A stretch of DNA of 64,000 nt from Litorilituus lipolyticus (GTDB lineage: Bacteria > Pseudomonadota > Gammaproteobacteria > Enterobacterales > Alteromonadaceae), in contig NZ_SAWY01000019.1 of assembly GCF_006439335.1 (NCBI RefSeq), forward strand, positions 223,348-287,347, written 5' to 3'. The translations under genes were made by a program, and so were the position numbers. Below, piece by piece: positions 1 to 9,294 of this stretch (position 1 is its first letter; the number at the start of each line of letters is the position of its first letter). Under the pieces are notes generated by a model. It saw only the letters and a list, made by a program, of their open reading frames with translations. It was not told the DNA's origin and ran no database searches.

Positions 1-111
1 TCAATCTAGGCAATAAAGATTATTATAAATACCTATAAGCTTTCAGTAGATAAATTATTCAACTTGAAGTACTTAGTATATTCACCACATTAAGCAATGA
101 ATAATGAACAG

Positions 112-3100
112 CTAATCAATATCAAACGAATAATACAAATCGGTAGATTGCTCAATGCCACTTACCACTTCAAGCCATAAGCGGTTAAGCAAGAATAACC
201 TCACGGTAAGCTCATTAATTGGCTCATAGACACCAATACCATACTTCATATAAATACGTTCACCTATATAGCCACTAACCGTTGCCTGGGTCTTTTCACC
301 CTCACCTTCAGTATCCACAGCAATATTACTGATCAATGGGATTTTCTCAATTTGATCAAAAAGCCCTACGCTATTAGTCACGCCAAAACCAACCAGAAAA
401 CTTGCTGCAACGGTACTATTCTCTGTACCAGCATCGAGACTTCGTCCTCGCACTAAATAAGACAATATCTCTGGCATCTCCATGGTCGGTGATGAAAATA
501 ATTCCATTTCAAGAGCTTCGGCTAATCCGGTAATTTTAATGCCCACATCGATGTCTTCTGATTTGATATGACGATTCGCGCTCAGATTAAAATATGGGTT
601 ATCTATCGGGCCATTGAAGGTAATTTCGCCTGTTTCAATTTGCAACCTTTGACCATAAGCTTGAAAGGTGCCTTCACCTGATTGAATACGACCAAACAAC
701 TGTAAAGGTTGCTTACCTTGTTGGCTGATCTGCAAGTCGCCATATAGCTTACTTTGCAAACCTTGCCCCGCTATAGTAAAGCGATCGGCAATATTCACCC
801 GTATATCGGTCTTAATATTTAAACCCATACCTTCATGGGTAACAGCTTTACCCTCATTATCAATAATAATGACATCATCACTTAAAGAAACGCTACCTTC
901 AGGAAGCTTTTCAAAAGTATAGTGGCCATCTAGCACATCTATATTTCCGCTGATTGTCAGCATCTTATTAGCCAGGGTGGCATTAATATTAGGCGCAACA
1001 TTCATCACCAATTGAGGAGGAAAAACAAAGGGCAATTCATCAGCTTGAAGGTTTATATTCAAGGCTAAATCATCTTGCCAAGAAGCTGTACCACTTAGCT
1101 TTGCCTTTTTATCTTTAAGATAAAAAGAACCATCCATCACTGCAAAATTATTGTCTATGCGCAATGTGCTCTTAATATTCTCAAAATTATTAGCATTCTC
1201 TCTTAGTAGGAGCCTACCTTTATCTAACGTTACATCACCATTAACTAATGGCTTATTAAGGCTTCCCTCCACTGCTATATCTGCCGTTAACTCACCTTGC
1301 AAACTCACTACATCGGCTAAAATAGCCTGAAAAGGTTGCAGGTTGAGTTGCTTCAATACGACTTGCGCTTTTATTGGCGACTGCTCTGTTAAGCCCAGAG
1401 TTGATGTAGCCTGCATCAGCACTTTATCTTCATTTTCTAACAACAAGCTACTTGAAAATGATTGCTCATTAACAGAAAAACTAAATTCACCGTTAGTCCA
1501 CTGCGAGAGTTGGAATTGATTTAGCTCATCTAACATTCTGACATGGCCTGCAGACAAGGCAAAATGTGCCATAGCATTTAACGGTTGCTCAGGTGACCAG
1601 TAAGTATTCACTTCGCCATGTAATTGACTTTCAACTTCAATATCATCAGGAAGGATGAGCTCATCGACCTCAGACAAATCAAGGGCAAGTTGCACTAAAA
1701 AGTTACCAGAGTCACCTAAAGAAATTTGATTAGGTAAACAAGCTGACAAACCAATACCTTGCCAACAATGTCCTGAGATATCAAATTGCTTATTGGTCAT
1801 ATCAGCAGCAAGGCTAAAGGCTTTATCATTTTGTAATGTAACGTTTTTATAGCTGATTACACTTTGTGTAACTTCACTATGCCATGATGAAAAATCATCA
1901 TTGAAATGGCCATTAAGTTCAACATGGCTCGCATAATCACCTTGCCAGTTAAATTTAACCTTATGATTGTCAGCATTGCCCACTACCTGAAATTCAGCTT
2001 CATGCAATAAAATAGGCTGCTTCGCCAGCCATTGTAATGAGTTATTTGCCACAAAGAGGTCTAAGCGATGATTCTGTTTAGGTTGGTATTCACCCCGCAA
2101 AACGATTGAATCAGCCAACCACTCTTGCTGCCAATTGAACCCTTTTACTTCACTATTGACACTAATTAACGGGTTATCAGCCTCACCCGTAATAGTAAAG
2201 TCACTGGTAAATGCCCCTTGAATGGCCTGACTCCAATGATTAAGTTCGTTAAGTGTTAACTGTCCTTGTATGTGCCATTTTGCTTGATCGCTTGATTGTG
2301 AAACTAACGTTAATTCACTATGATTAAATACGGCAACTAACTCGCCAGCCTGCAGCTGTCCTGACTGATTAAAACCAAGATCTCCCTGTAAACTAATAGG
2401 GGTATTATTTACTTGTCCAGAAATGTCAGTCTCGGTTAGAGAAAAGTGCCAGTTATTTTTTTCCCACTGCCCAGCACTATTAATTTTCCCTTGTATGTTT
2501 CCAGTCAACTCTGTAGGTAAATCAATCAATAACATCTGGCTATCGATATTAAGTAACGTAAGTAATTCAGCCACATTGGTTTCAGGTAATGACAGCCCCG
2601 TAGACTGTGCTTTCAGCTGCCATGATGACGTATCTTCTGAATGTAAGAACTCTCCGTTAATGACTAATTCACTCGCCGAACTTGGCTCACTGACTTTAAG
2701 ATCTTTTATCTTAAAATGCCCTTGCTGATGACTAACATCTAAGGAGACCTTGGTATCTTGATAGCCATAGCTACTAAGCTGACTTGAAAGCTGTAATGAT
2801 TGTTTTTTGAGATCGCCTGACACTGACGCCTTCAGCGTTGAGGGTGTACCATGAGAAGCCAATGATAATGGCATAGGAATTTGTTGTGCTACTAGCTGAA
2901 TATCAAAAGGCAAATCTACATCGACTAAGTTGACAGCTCCATGGCTAGTAAGTGACAACTTACCTTCATTAATGACTTTAAAAGTTAAATCATTAAGTGC
3001 GCCATTAAGGACAATTTCTTGCTTATCACCAACAATATTTGGCCACCAATCTAACTTTTTAAGCTGAGTTTTTAGCTTGGCATCAAATTGATATGGTGGT

Positions 3101-3951
3101 GTTAACTCTGCCTTTGCAGTCATTTGTTGGAGTGAAAAATCAAGCGTTGAGCTAGCTAAATGACTAACATCTACCTGAGTATTTTGCCATGTTCCCGTCA
3201 AAGCATTTTCAAAGGCATGCCATTTCACTTCAGTACTTGCTTCACATGATGTTGTGCATAGCTCACTCGGTCTTTCAACGGTTTGAACTAACAATTCAGC
3301 AAGTGATAACTGCTCAACTTTCAATAGCATCGGCAAGGAAACACGTGGCAAATCTAGTAATTTATCTGTAGATTCTTCTGATATTGATGAAGTTTCATCA
3401 GTTACTGAGCTATATAAATCAACAGATAGAAAACGTGCCGATGGTTGATAAAAACTAAAATGACTTGCTTCAATATCTACTCGGCTAGCCAACTCCTTAA
3501 TTTTTAGCTGTGTATCATTTATAATCAGTTTACTGTTCAGTATTACGACTTGATCAGCTGTAATCGCGAAAGGCAGTTCAATTAGCTGCCCTGCTGACTC
3601 ATCAACATAGCTTTCACTTACTTCACTGCTTTTACTTTGGTAATTTAAATTAAATTGCTCAGCATTGAGGGAATTAATGCAGAGCTTTTTCTGCCATGCG
3701 CAAGAAAAGTCTATGCTTGATTCTATTTCAATCAGTTCTATAGCTAAGCTATCTAACTGTAACGTAAACTCATGCAGCGCTAGATCTCGCACTAAAGCAC
3801 CACTACGATATTCAACAGAAATAGCGTTGGAGAAGTTCAAGAAAAATAGACTGAATTGTGCTCCAAACGGTGTTGTTAAAAGCAATGCCAATAAACATAA
3901 TCCAATGGCTAAATATTTTGCAAGCCATAAACTCAAGCGGCGAAACATCAT
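112..3951 (-). CDS. tamB: TamB, inner-membrane-anchored translocation and assembly module protein
   Basis: This 1279-residue protein has one N-terminal membrane anchor (about residues 12-32) followed by a very long beta-rich periplasmic body. The C-terminal third (about 930-1279) has the TamB/DUF490 character, with repeated short beta strands and the ending YYSFDID. TamB belongs to the AsmA-like bridge proteins and works with TamA in outer-membrane protein insertion and possibly phospholipid transport between membranes. The length matches the family (about 1260 in E. coli). It overlaps the end of tamA by 4 nt (ATGA arrangement), so the two are translationally coupled in a tamA-tamB operon. 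Identification rests on architecture and the tamA neighbour. Confidence 0.93.
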   Translation of the reverse strand: MMFRRLSLWLAKYLAIGLCLLALLLTTPFGAQFSLFFLNFSNAISVEYRSGALVRDLALHEFTLQLDSLAIELIEIESSIDFSCAWQKKLCINSLNAEQFNLNYQSKSSEVSESYVDESAGQLIELPFAITADQVVILNSKLIINDTQLKIKELASRVDIEASHFSFYQPSARFLSVDLYSSVTDETSSISEESTDKLLDLPRVSLPMLLKVEQLSLAELLVQTVERPSELCTTSCEASTEVKWHAFENALTGTWQNTQVDVSHLASSTLDFSLQQMTAKAELTPPYQFDAKLKTQLKKLDWWPNIVGDKQEIVLNGALNDLTFKVINEGKLSLTSHGAVNLVDVDLPFDIQLVAQQIPMPLSLASHGTPSTLKASVSGDLKKQSLQLSSQLSSYGYQDTKVSLDVSHQQGHFKIKDLKVSEPSSASELVINGEFLHSEDTSSWQLKAQSTGLSLPETNVAELLTLLNIDSQMLLIDLPTELTGNIQGKINSAGQWEKNNWHFSLTETDISGQVNNTPISLQGDLGFNQSGQLQAGELVAVFNHSELTLVSQSSDQAKWHIQGQLTLNELNHWSQAIQGAFTSDFTITGEADNPLISVNSEVKGFNWQQEWLADSIVLRGEYQPKQNHRLDLFVANNSLQWLAKQPILLHEAEFQVVGNADNHKVKFNWQGDYASHVELNGHFNDDFSSWHSEVTQSVISYKNVTLQNDKAFSLAADMTNKQFDISGHCWQGIGLSACLPNQISLGDSGNFLVQLALDLSEVDELILPDDIEVESQLHGEVNTYWSPEQPLNAMAHFALSAGHVRMLDELNQFQLSQWTNGEFSFSVNEQSFSSSLLLENEDKVLMQATSTLGLTEQSPIKAQVVLKQLNLQPFQAILADVVSLQGELTADIAVEGSLNKPLVNGDVTLDKGRLLLRENANNFENIKSTLRIDNNFAVMDGSFYLKDKKAKLSGTASWQDDLALNINLQADELPFVFPPQLVMNVAPNINATLANKMLTISGNIDVLDGHYTFEKLPEGSVSLSDDVIIIDNEGKAVTHEGMGLNIKTDIRVNIADRFTIAGQGLQSKLYGDLQISQQGKQPLQLFGRIQSGEGTFQAYGQRLQIETGEITFNGPIDNPYFNLSANRHIKSEDIDVGIKITGLAEALEMELFSSPTMEMPEILSYLVRGRSLDAGTENSTVAASFLVGFGVTNSVGLFDQIEKIPLISNIAVDTEGEGEKTQATVSGYIGERIYMKYGIGVYEPINELTVRLFLLNRLWLEVVSGIEQSTDLYYSFDID

Positions 3952-5780
3952 AACTCAGCCCCTAAGTTAATATGTATCCGCCAATTTTTATCATCGTCAT
4001 CAATGCCATAAGCCACATCAAACTTTACCGCCCCAACAGGCGATATATAATGTAACCCTGAACCAAATGAATACACTGGCTCATACTCACCTTTATTGGC
4101 AACACTGCCACCATCAGAAAATAATGCTAAACGCCATTTATTATTTAAGTAATATTGATATTCAATGCTGGCTACAAATAATCGCGTACCACCAACAACA
4201 ATTGTCTGCTCTTCATTAGGATCGGAAGAGATCGGAATTGTTGAACCAATCGATTGATAGGCAAAGCCGCGAATACTTTGATCACCACCGGCGTAAAAAC
4301 GCAACGAAGGGGCAAGTTCGGCATCTCTATCAATATAAATTGCACCAAACTCGGCACGTGTTACTAACCTATGATTAGGTTTTAAGGTGTTAATGTAATT
4401 CCAGCGCCCATGAACCCTAAAGAAACTATTATCAGAGCCTGCAGCAAGGTGAGCGCCTTCAATACTATAAGTTTGTCTAAACCCATGACTAGGATCGAGT
4501 GCAGCACCACGTCGAATCGTTCTAGACCAAAAAACACCAGGGATAATGTACTTAACACTATCTTCTTGCGACCAATCAATATTAGGATCAGACTCATCTA
4601 AATCATACTGCCAGGACTCTTGGTGATAGCGAGTATAAATTTTTCGGTGCCAGTTATTATAGGTAATTACCCGACCAATTTGTGCTGAATAAAATTTAGT
4701 GGTGAAATCAGCATAATCTTCATTTTCTATAGAGGCTTGTAGCTGCAATACATCTTCGGTGGGATGCTCTAATGGAATACTATAAATAAACGTGCCTGTC
4801 GGATTTAATTCAGAGTATTCAAACTTTGTTTCTTGAAAATGACCATATCGATTAAGTAAAGGAGTACGCCAACTCGCTGATAAACGAAATTGAGTATCAG
4901 TGGCATAGCCAAGACCAATATCAAATTGATGACTCTTAGCAGGGGTTAGGGTTACTTCAAGAGGTACATTATATTCACCCTTTGCTTCATCAACCACTTT
5001 CTCACCCGGCACCGCCATCACAGAGCCAAAGTACTTAGTTGACTGCAATTGTTGTTGTAATTGATGAAAAGCTTTAGTGCTGTAGTAGGTATCACTTTCA
5101 AAAGGAATTAAACTCGATAGTAGTGCGGGTTCTAAAGCAAATTCACTAAAGTTAACCTCACCAAAACGGTAGCGAAAGCCACTATCATAACGAATTTCTA
5201 TATCAGCAAAACGATAGTCAGCTTTTATGGTGATACTAGCATCAAGTAGCACACCATCAAAATAACCTCGCTGCAATGCCAAAGATAAAATATCTGCTTT
5301 TAAATCCTCATATTTACCATGATGTAGCGTATCACCCTGCTGAATAATATGATGCTCAATTAAATGGCTAAATTCAGGATCAGCACTGGCTTCCCCTGTA
5401 ATCTCCACATTAATTTTATCAATAATGGTTGGCTCATTTAAGGTGATATCTATAAGTAAATGCCAAGGTGTTTGCTCAACACTAAGCTGAATGTCTGCTT
5501 GATAATAACCTAATGATTGTAAAGCATTTTCAGTATTGCTTTTAGCAGAGTAAATATAGGCCGAACGCTCTAACTCAGTTTTAGGTAACTGACCTAAGTG
5601 TGAGTAAATATTATTCTTTAATGCTGTCGGTAATTTACCCTGTAGTGTCACGGTCAAGTTACTCGCGAATACACCATGACAAACACCTAACATCAACACT
5701 GAGAAAGTTAAGTATTTAACGCCTTTTAACCAGCATGTTTTAATGATCTTTAATAAACCAACCAATAGTGTAACCATCAA
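3948..5780 (-). CDS. tamA: TamA, outer-membrane BamA-family protein
   Basis: The 610-residue protein has an N-terminal export signal ending near GVFA (about residue 39), POTRA-like periplasmic repeats (about 45-280) and a C-terminal 16-strand-type barrel (about 285-610) with the RGF-containing motif of the Omp85 family (SIRGFAYQS). TamA pairs with TamB to insert outer-membrane proteins such as autotransporters. It lies directly upstream of tamB with a 4-nt overlap. The first residues (MMVTLL) allow a slightly later start, because the hydrophobic signal only begins further in. Identification is secure from the motif, length (577 in E. coli) and context. Confidence 0.93.
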   Translation of the reverse strand: MMVTLLVGLLKIIKTCWLKGVKYLTFSVLMLGVCHGVFASNLTVTLQGKLPTALKNNIYSHLGQLPKTELERSAYIYSAKSNTENALQSLGYYQADIQLSVEQTPWHLLIDITLNEPTIIDKINVEITGEASADPEFSHLIEHHIIQQGDTLHHGKYEDLKADILSLALQRGYFDGVLLDASITIKADYRFADIEIRYDSGFRYRFGEVNFSEFALEPALLSSLIPFESDTYYSTKAFHQLQQQLQSTKYFGSVMAVPGEKVVDEAKGEYNVPLEVTLTPAKSHQFDIGLGYATDTQFRLSASWRTPLLNRYGHFQETKFEYSELNPTGTFIYSIPLEHPTEDVLQLQASIENEDYADFTTKFYSAQIGRVITYNNWHRKIYTRYHQESWQYDLDESDPNIDWSQEDSVKYIIPGVFWSRTIRRGAALDPSHGFRQTYSIEGAHLAAGSDNSFFRVHGRWNYINTLKPNHRLVTRAEFGAIYIDRDAELAPSLRFYAGGDQSIRGFAYQSIGSTIPISSDPNEEQTIVVGGTRLFVASIEYQYYLNNKWRLALFSDGGSVANKGEYEPVYSFGSGLHYISPVGAVKFDVAYGIDDDDKNWRIHINLGAEL

Positions 5781-5982
5781 AAAGTGTGAAGAAGCTATTG
5801 TACTAACAACTCAGCATCAGCATATAAATCTGATGAAGTACTTATATAGAATAAATGATACCACTTATAGATGAAAACAAAGATTAAGCCTGTTTATAAA
5901 TTAATGTATAAAAGGAAAATAAATTTTGTATAGATAGTAACTTATAACAATTACCATAAGTCACTTTTAAATTAGCCATCGA

Positions 5983-6534
5983 TTAAAACAAAACAATCTT
6001 TAGATGCTTTGGCATTTCATCTTTCTTTATTCGAGAACCCACAAACTCATTCTTTCTTCTTTTTTCCATTAATCTTAATTCTTTCGCAAGATCTATTGGT
6101 TCATACTCTTGATCTATTCGCCTTCCTGAAGGAATTTTTTGAACAAATACTAAAAAGTTTTTATCTGCGTTAACACGTTGTGAATTTGTCAATTGACCGG
6201 CTAATTTATCAACTAACAAAGATTTCTTACGACTTTGTACTTGAGAGTTCGCCAATTTAGCCCATAAATAAGCAAACTCTTTGTCTACAGAAACATAATT
6301 TTTAATACCTTGGCTATAAAAAGACGCCAACTTATATTGAGCTCGATAATCGCCATTAAAAGCTAACTGACAATACATATTAAATGCTTCAATAATATAA
6401 TCAGATTTTTCAGCCTTTTTAGCCGCTTTATAAGGAAAAAATTTGTCCGAACTATTACAAAGAGAGCCATTAACTTCTGACGATAATGCAAATGAAGAAA
6501 AAAGCGTAAGTATGAATAAAATAGCTAACTTCAT
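5983..6534 (-). CDS. Secreted Sel1-like repeat protein
   Basis: The 183-residue product has a clear signal peptide (cleavage after FALSS, about residue 19). A Sel1/TPR-like helical unit spans about residues 45-95, with the pattern LAFNGDYRAQYKLASFYSQG followed by an AYLWAKLA helix typical of Sel1 repeats. Such proteins are usually periplasmic scaffolds for protein-protein contacts; no catalytic residues are visible. The C-terminal half is basic and unassigned. It overlaps the upstream lipoprotein gene by 4 nt, so the two are one transcription unit and probably act together at the envelope. The specific function is unknown. Confidence 0.7.
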   Translation of the reverse strand: MKLAILFILTLFSSFALSSEVNGSLCNSSDKFFPYKAAKKAEKSDYIIEAFNMYCQLAFNGDYRAQYKLASFYSQGIKNYVSVDKEFAYLWAKLANSQVQSRKKSLLVDKLAGQLTNSQRVNADKNFLVFVQKIPSGRRIDQEYEPIDLAKELRLMEKRRKNEFVGSRIKKDEMPKHLKIVLF

Positions 6535-7004
6535 ACATTACAGTCCTCATTGACAAACGCAGTACAAAGTTCTGGTAGATCTTGTTTCAGTAAACTTACA
6601 TAGCGAGAATAATTTGAAAACGTATTAGTTATCGGATCTCTTACAACAAACTCTGCAAAATAATTCAATTCTCCAGCTTCAACGTAAGTACAAGAACCTT
6701 GATTTTCATAGTCAACTCTGAAGTTATAAACATCAAAGCCTATAAAACAATATTCGCCTTCTATTAGCTTTAACGTTATCTGAGAATAACCTTTATCAGT
6801 TCGACCTATATAAAACTCTTCAGATGTTTCCATATTTCTGATTTGTATGTTTTTTAACGGATCAAGAGTATTAAATACTAAACCCAAGTACCCTTCATTA
6901 TCTTGCAAGTTAGTAAGAGGAACTTCAGGATCGACCCTATACTTCGATACACAACCCATTAGCAAGGCACTAGCAAGAAAAGCTATCATTAATGATTTCA
7001 TCAT
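6531..7004 (-). CDS. Small lipoprotein of unknown function
   Basis: The 157-residue protein begins with a short hydrophobic signal and a lipobox (LLMGC, Cys at about residue 18), so it is predicted to be lipid-anchored in the envelope. The mature part is a compact beta-rich domain of about 135 residues with four later cysteines (CFIG, SCTY, LCTA and the final NEDC), which could form disulfides in the periplasm. I do not recognise the family. It is translationally coupled (4-nt overlap) to the Sel1-like gene downstream, which suggests a shared envelope role. Confidence 0.7.
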   Translation of the reverse strand: MMKSLMIAFLASALLMGCVSKYRVDPEVPLTNLQDNEGYLGLVFNTLDPLKNIQIRNMETSEEFYIGRTDKGYSQITLKLIEGEYCFIGFDVYNFRVDYENQGSCTYVEAGELNYFAEFVVRDPITNTFSNYSRYVSLLKQDLPELCTAFVNEDCNV

Positions 7005-7450
7005 ATCCCTTTGAAAATTTTATAAAATACTTAACGAATATTAACCGTAAATAGCAAGTAAGTCTATAAAACACAATTAAGCATATAGAGCTTATTTATA
7101 CACTATTTCTTAGGGCATACGTATTCAAGAAAATAAATTGCTTCTATAAACCCTCTTACCTTGTATATACAATATAACGAGTATTCTAAAGCCAAATTAG
7201 CAGCATATTCCAACATCGCTTTCGATACATCCCTTCAAAACAATGCATTATGCAAATCAGCTTATAAGCCTTGGTATATCGATATTTTAGTTAGTCATAC
7301 AGATAAACAGATTGTCGGAAGAAGAAATGCTTATTAAAAATATTGTTTGCATGTAACCTCTACTAACGCAAACAATAATTATAGAATGTTTAGCTAATTT
7401 TATTAAAGCAATAATATGTATATACAAGTGCTTATGAATACAAAGTAGCT
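7005..7450. other. Intergenic region without a supported gene
   Basis: A 446-nt AT-rich gap separates two minus-strand genes. On the plus strand one frame stays open for about 65 codons and ends with TAA at 7335-7337. Its only usable start is a TTG at 7161 with no ribosome binding site, so it is not called as a gene. It could be the remnant of a lost gene. No convincing hairpin terminator, RNA gene or repeat was seen. Confidence 0.5.
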
Positions 7451-7933
7451 CTAATGTCTTTGCTTAATAACCTTATTTGAAATGCTATCAAATTTTACCG
7501 AGATTTCAGTAAAATACACCATATATAAAACTACTCCCTCAAGTAAGGAGAATATGTACCCTATAACAGTATCAAGATATACAGATGCTGAATAGCCAAA
7601 TATAAAAGGAGCTAGCACTACATTAAAGAGCAATAAAACAGTGAATAATAATCTACCAGCTGAGTGAAAATAATAGAGCCCTAAATATGCTAAAACTTGC
7701 AAAGCAGATAAAAAATAAGGCAGTGGGCCAGTTAAATCAACGATACTTTCTGCCCCAGCAAGGTATAAGAAATTCTGTGTTTGATCAGTATATAAATACG
7801 GCCAACCATACGATAAATAACTAAAAACTGTGTAGCAAAGGGCTAAAATAAGTACTAGCTTTTGATAACGTCTTTCCACACCTTCCTTATGCTCCGTATT
7901 TGACTCAAAACTTGTTTGTTTTATAGAAGTCAC
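7451..7933 (-). CDS. Four-helix integral membrane protein, function unknown
   Basis: The 160-residue protein has a polar N-terminus (about 25 residues) and then about four hydrophobic segments (near residues 26-45, 65-85, 92-112 and 118-140). This pattern indicates a small inner-membrane protein. No motif identifies a family. It stands alone, with 150 nt or more on both sides, upstream of no obvious partner. It is kept as a real gene because the hydrophobic pattern is regular and the frame is long for the local AT content. Confidence 0.6.
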   Translation of the reverse strand: MTSIKQTSFESNTEHKEGVERRYQKLVLILALCYTVFSYLSYGWPYLYTDQTQNFLYLAGAESIVDLTGPLPYFLSALQVLAYLGLYYFHSAGRLLFTVLLLFNVVLAPFIFGYSASVYLDTVIGYIFSLLEGVVLYMVYFTEISVKFDSISNKVIKQRH

Positions 7934-8093
7934 TTTAACACCTTGTTGAAACGAATATTTATTCGTTCTTTTGCCTATAATGAATGGCTATCATAATACA
8001 TTCAATCAATAAAATAAGCTCCTAGGTTGCCATACTTTGACTCTGAATTCATATAACCACCTTTGTATATTTTCACTTAGACAATCAATAAAA

Positions 8094-8678
8094 TTACTTA
8101 CATAAAAGAACCGTACAAAGTAATTTTGAACTTTGCTTTATCTTCTCAATCTTATCGACTAACTTTAGTGGCAAAAATGATTCTGCTAATAAATAATTAG
8201 CATAAACGCCATGACTCACTAGTTCAATTGAATTGGCATCAGATGTAGGGTAATCACTCACAAGTACATCGCTGAAATGCTTGATAAAGTCAGCCATGAT
8301 TTTTTCTTGATCTCGCTTAATGGGCTTTAATCTTTTAGCTTCAGAAAACAAAGCTTCGCCAATAATAGTTTTATTAACTTCTTCTTTTGATTCAACATTG
8401 AATATTGTTTCAATAAAACTTTCAGCACGATTAACCTCGGGAAGCCAAGTCAGTAGCTCTAGCCATTGTCTTGCATAAAACTCACTCCATCTAACACTTA
8501 ATGCACAAATAATATCATCTCTATTTCCAATATAATGCCGCAAAATACTTCGCTTGAAGCCTGCTTTATCGGCAATACTCTCTAATGAAGCACCTTGTAT
8601 TCCTTTTTCTATAATGCAAGCCTCTAACGCATCAAGGATTTCTTCAACACGTAGAGCTGCCAAACTTGGCCTACCCAT
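8094..8678 (-). CDS. TetR/AcrR-family transcriptional repressor
   Basis: The N-terminal helix-turn-helix of the TetR family is plain: it opens MGRPSLAALRVEEILDAL and continues with the LESIADKAGFKRSILRHYIG recognition region (about residues 25-50). The rest is the variable ligand-binding helical domain, 194 residues in total. The ATG at 8678 is preferred over a GTG at 8690, because GAGG lies 6 nt upstream of the ATG and family members start with MGRP. The gene is divergent from the small membrane protein/radical SAM operon, with a perfect palindrome between them. It most likely represses that operon and itself. The inducer is unknown. Confidence 0.9.
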   Translation of the reverse strand: MGRPSLAALRVEEILDALEACIIEKGIQGASLESIADKAGFKRSILRHYIGNRDDIICALSVRWSEFYARQWLELLTWLPEVNRAESFIETIFNVESKEEVNKTIIGEALFSEAKRLKPIKRDQEKIMADFIKHFSDVLVSDYPTSDANSIELVSHGVYANYLLAESFLPLKLVDKIEKIKQSSKLLCTVLLCK

Positions 8679-8715
8679 AGTCAACCTCACTCATTGTTTT
8701 TTTAACTATAGCAAA

Positions 8716-8752
8716 AAAGCTTTAGATTGTCATCTTGACAATCTAAAGCTTT
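8716..8752. promoter_or_regulatory. Perfect inverted repeat, probable TetR operator
   Basis: Two 16-nt arms, aaagctttagattgtc and gacaatctaaagcttt, are exact reverse complements separated by the 5 nt atctt. The repeat sits in the short gap between the tetR gene and the divergent operon and overlaps a TTGACA hexamer, so a bound dimer would block the promoter. TetR-family operators are typically 15-25 bp palindromes in this position. A terminator is unlikely because both flanking genes are transcribed away from it. Confidence 0.75.
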
Positions 8753-8763
8753 CTCTATACATT
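8735..8763 (+). promoter_or_regulatory. Putative sigma70 promoter of the radical SAM operon
   Basis: A consensus -35 TTGACA (8735-8740) is followed by TATACA (8756-8761, 15-nt spacer) or TACATT (8758-8763, 17-nt spacer). The -35 lies inside the right arm of the palindrome, consistent with repression by the divergent TetR protein. The coding start follows at 8798. Confidence 0.5.
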
Positions 8764-8797
8764 GTCAGCATGATTATTAACTTAATGGATAAGCATT

Positions 8798-9022
8798 ATG
8801 GTAAAGCTAATATCACTCAATGTGTTTTTCGCCGCAATTTTACTAATGTTTATTGTAATGCCTGTTAAATCAAACTGGCTTTGGCTGGCATTAATTTTTA
8901 CATGGTGCTGGGGTGAAGGCCTTGTTGCACAACAAGCATCGGTAAAGTGGTGGCATATGCTTTTACTCTTTATTGTGCTTGGTGCACTCGAATTTTATCT
9001 CGTTTCTATCTTCCAACATTAA
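8798..9022 (+). CDS. Small two-helix membrane protein
   Basis: The 74-residue product consists of hydrophobic segments near residues 3-40 and 50-70, separated by a short polar loop (GEGLVAQQASVKWW). It resembles small inner-membrane accessory proteins, but I do not recognise a named family. It is the first gene after the probable TetR operator. Only 14 nt separate it from the next small membrane gene, so it probably belongs to the same operon as the radical SAM protein. Confidence 0.65.
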   Translation: MVKLISLNVFFAAILLMFIVMPVKSNWLWLALIFTWCWGEGLVAQQASVKWWHMLLLFIVLGALEFYLVSIFQH

Positions 9023-9036
9023 ATAGGTTAAACATT

Positions 9037-9219
9037 ATGAAAATTTTTTGGCGAATTATCGGCGTTGGATTACTGCTATGGGCAGCATGGGATATTTATT
9101 TTGGTTATACCTTTTTATACGACGTTATCTATAAAGAGGTCGAGCCAACTTTATATTGGGTAACAGTCGCAGCATGGATCATTCTCGGTTTAAGTTGTTT
9201 TTACACTAAAGATGAGTAG
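9037..9219 (+). CDS. Very small membrane protein (60 aa)
   Basis: The start is the ATG at 9037, following an AT-rich stretch with a weak TAGG site. A frame that opens earlier (8947) overlaps the preceding gene by 76 nt and is rejected. The product has two hydrophobic helices (about 5-24 and 40-56) and a polar C-terminus (FYTKDE). The family is unknown. It lies between another tiny membrane protein and the radical SAM gene, so membrane association of the pathway is likely. Confidence 0.6.
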   Translation: MKIFWRIIGVGLLLWAAWDIYFGYTFLYDVIYKEVEPTLYWVTVAAWIILGLSCFYTKDE

Positions 9220-9294
9220 ATATGTGACTCCTTTCTCTCAAACAACCTTAACACTCAATTATGCTATCAAATACAATTTCATTGGAGCAAGATA

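Noticed and set aside
7161..7337. Open frame of 58 codons on the plus strand with a TTG start
   Set aside because: No ribosome binding site, no recognised product, and the only start is TTG; kept as a possible remnant only.
8947..9036. Upstream extension of the 60-aa membrane protein
   Set aside because: It overlaps the preceding membrane gene by 76 nt, and the ATG at 9037 gives a compact normal product.
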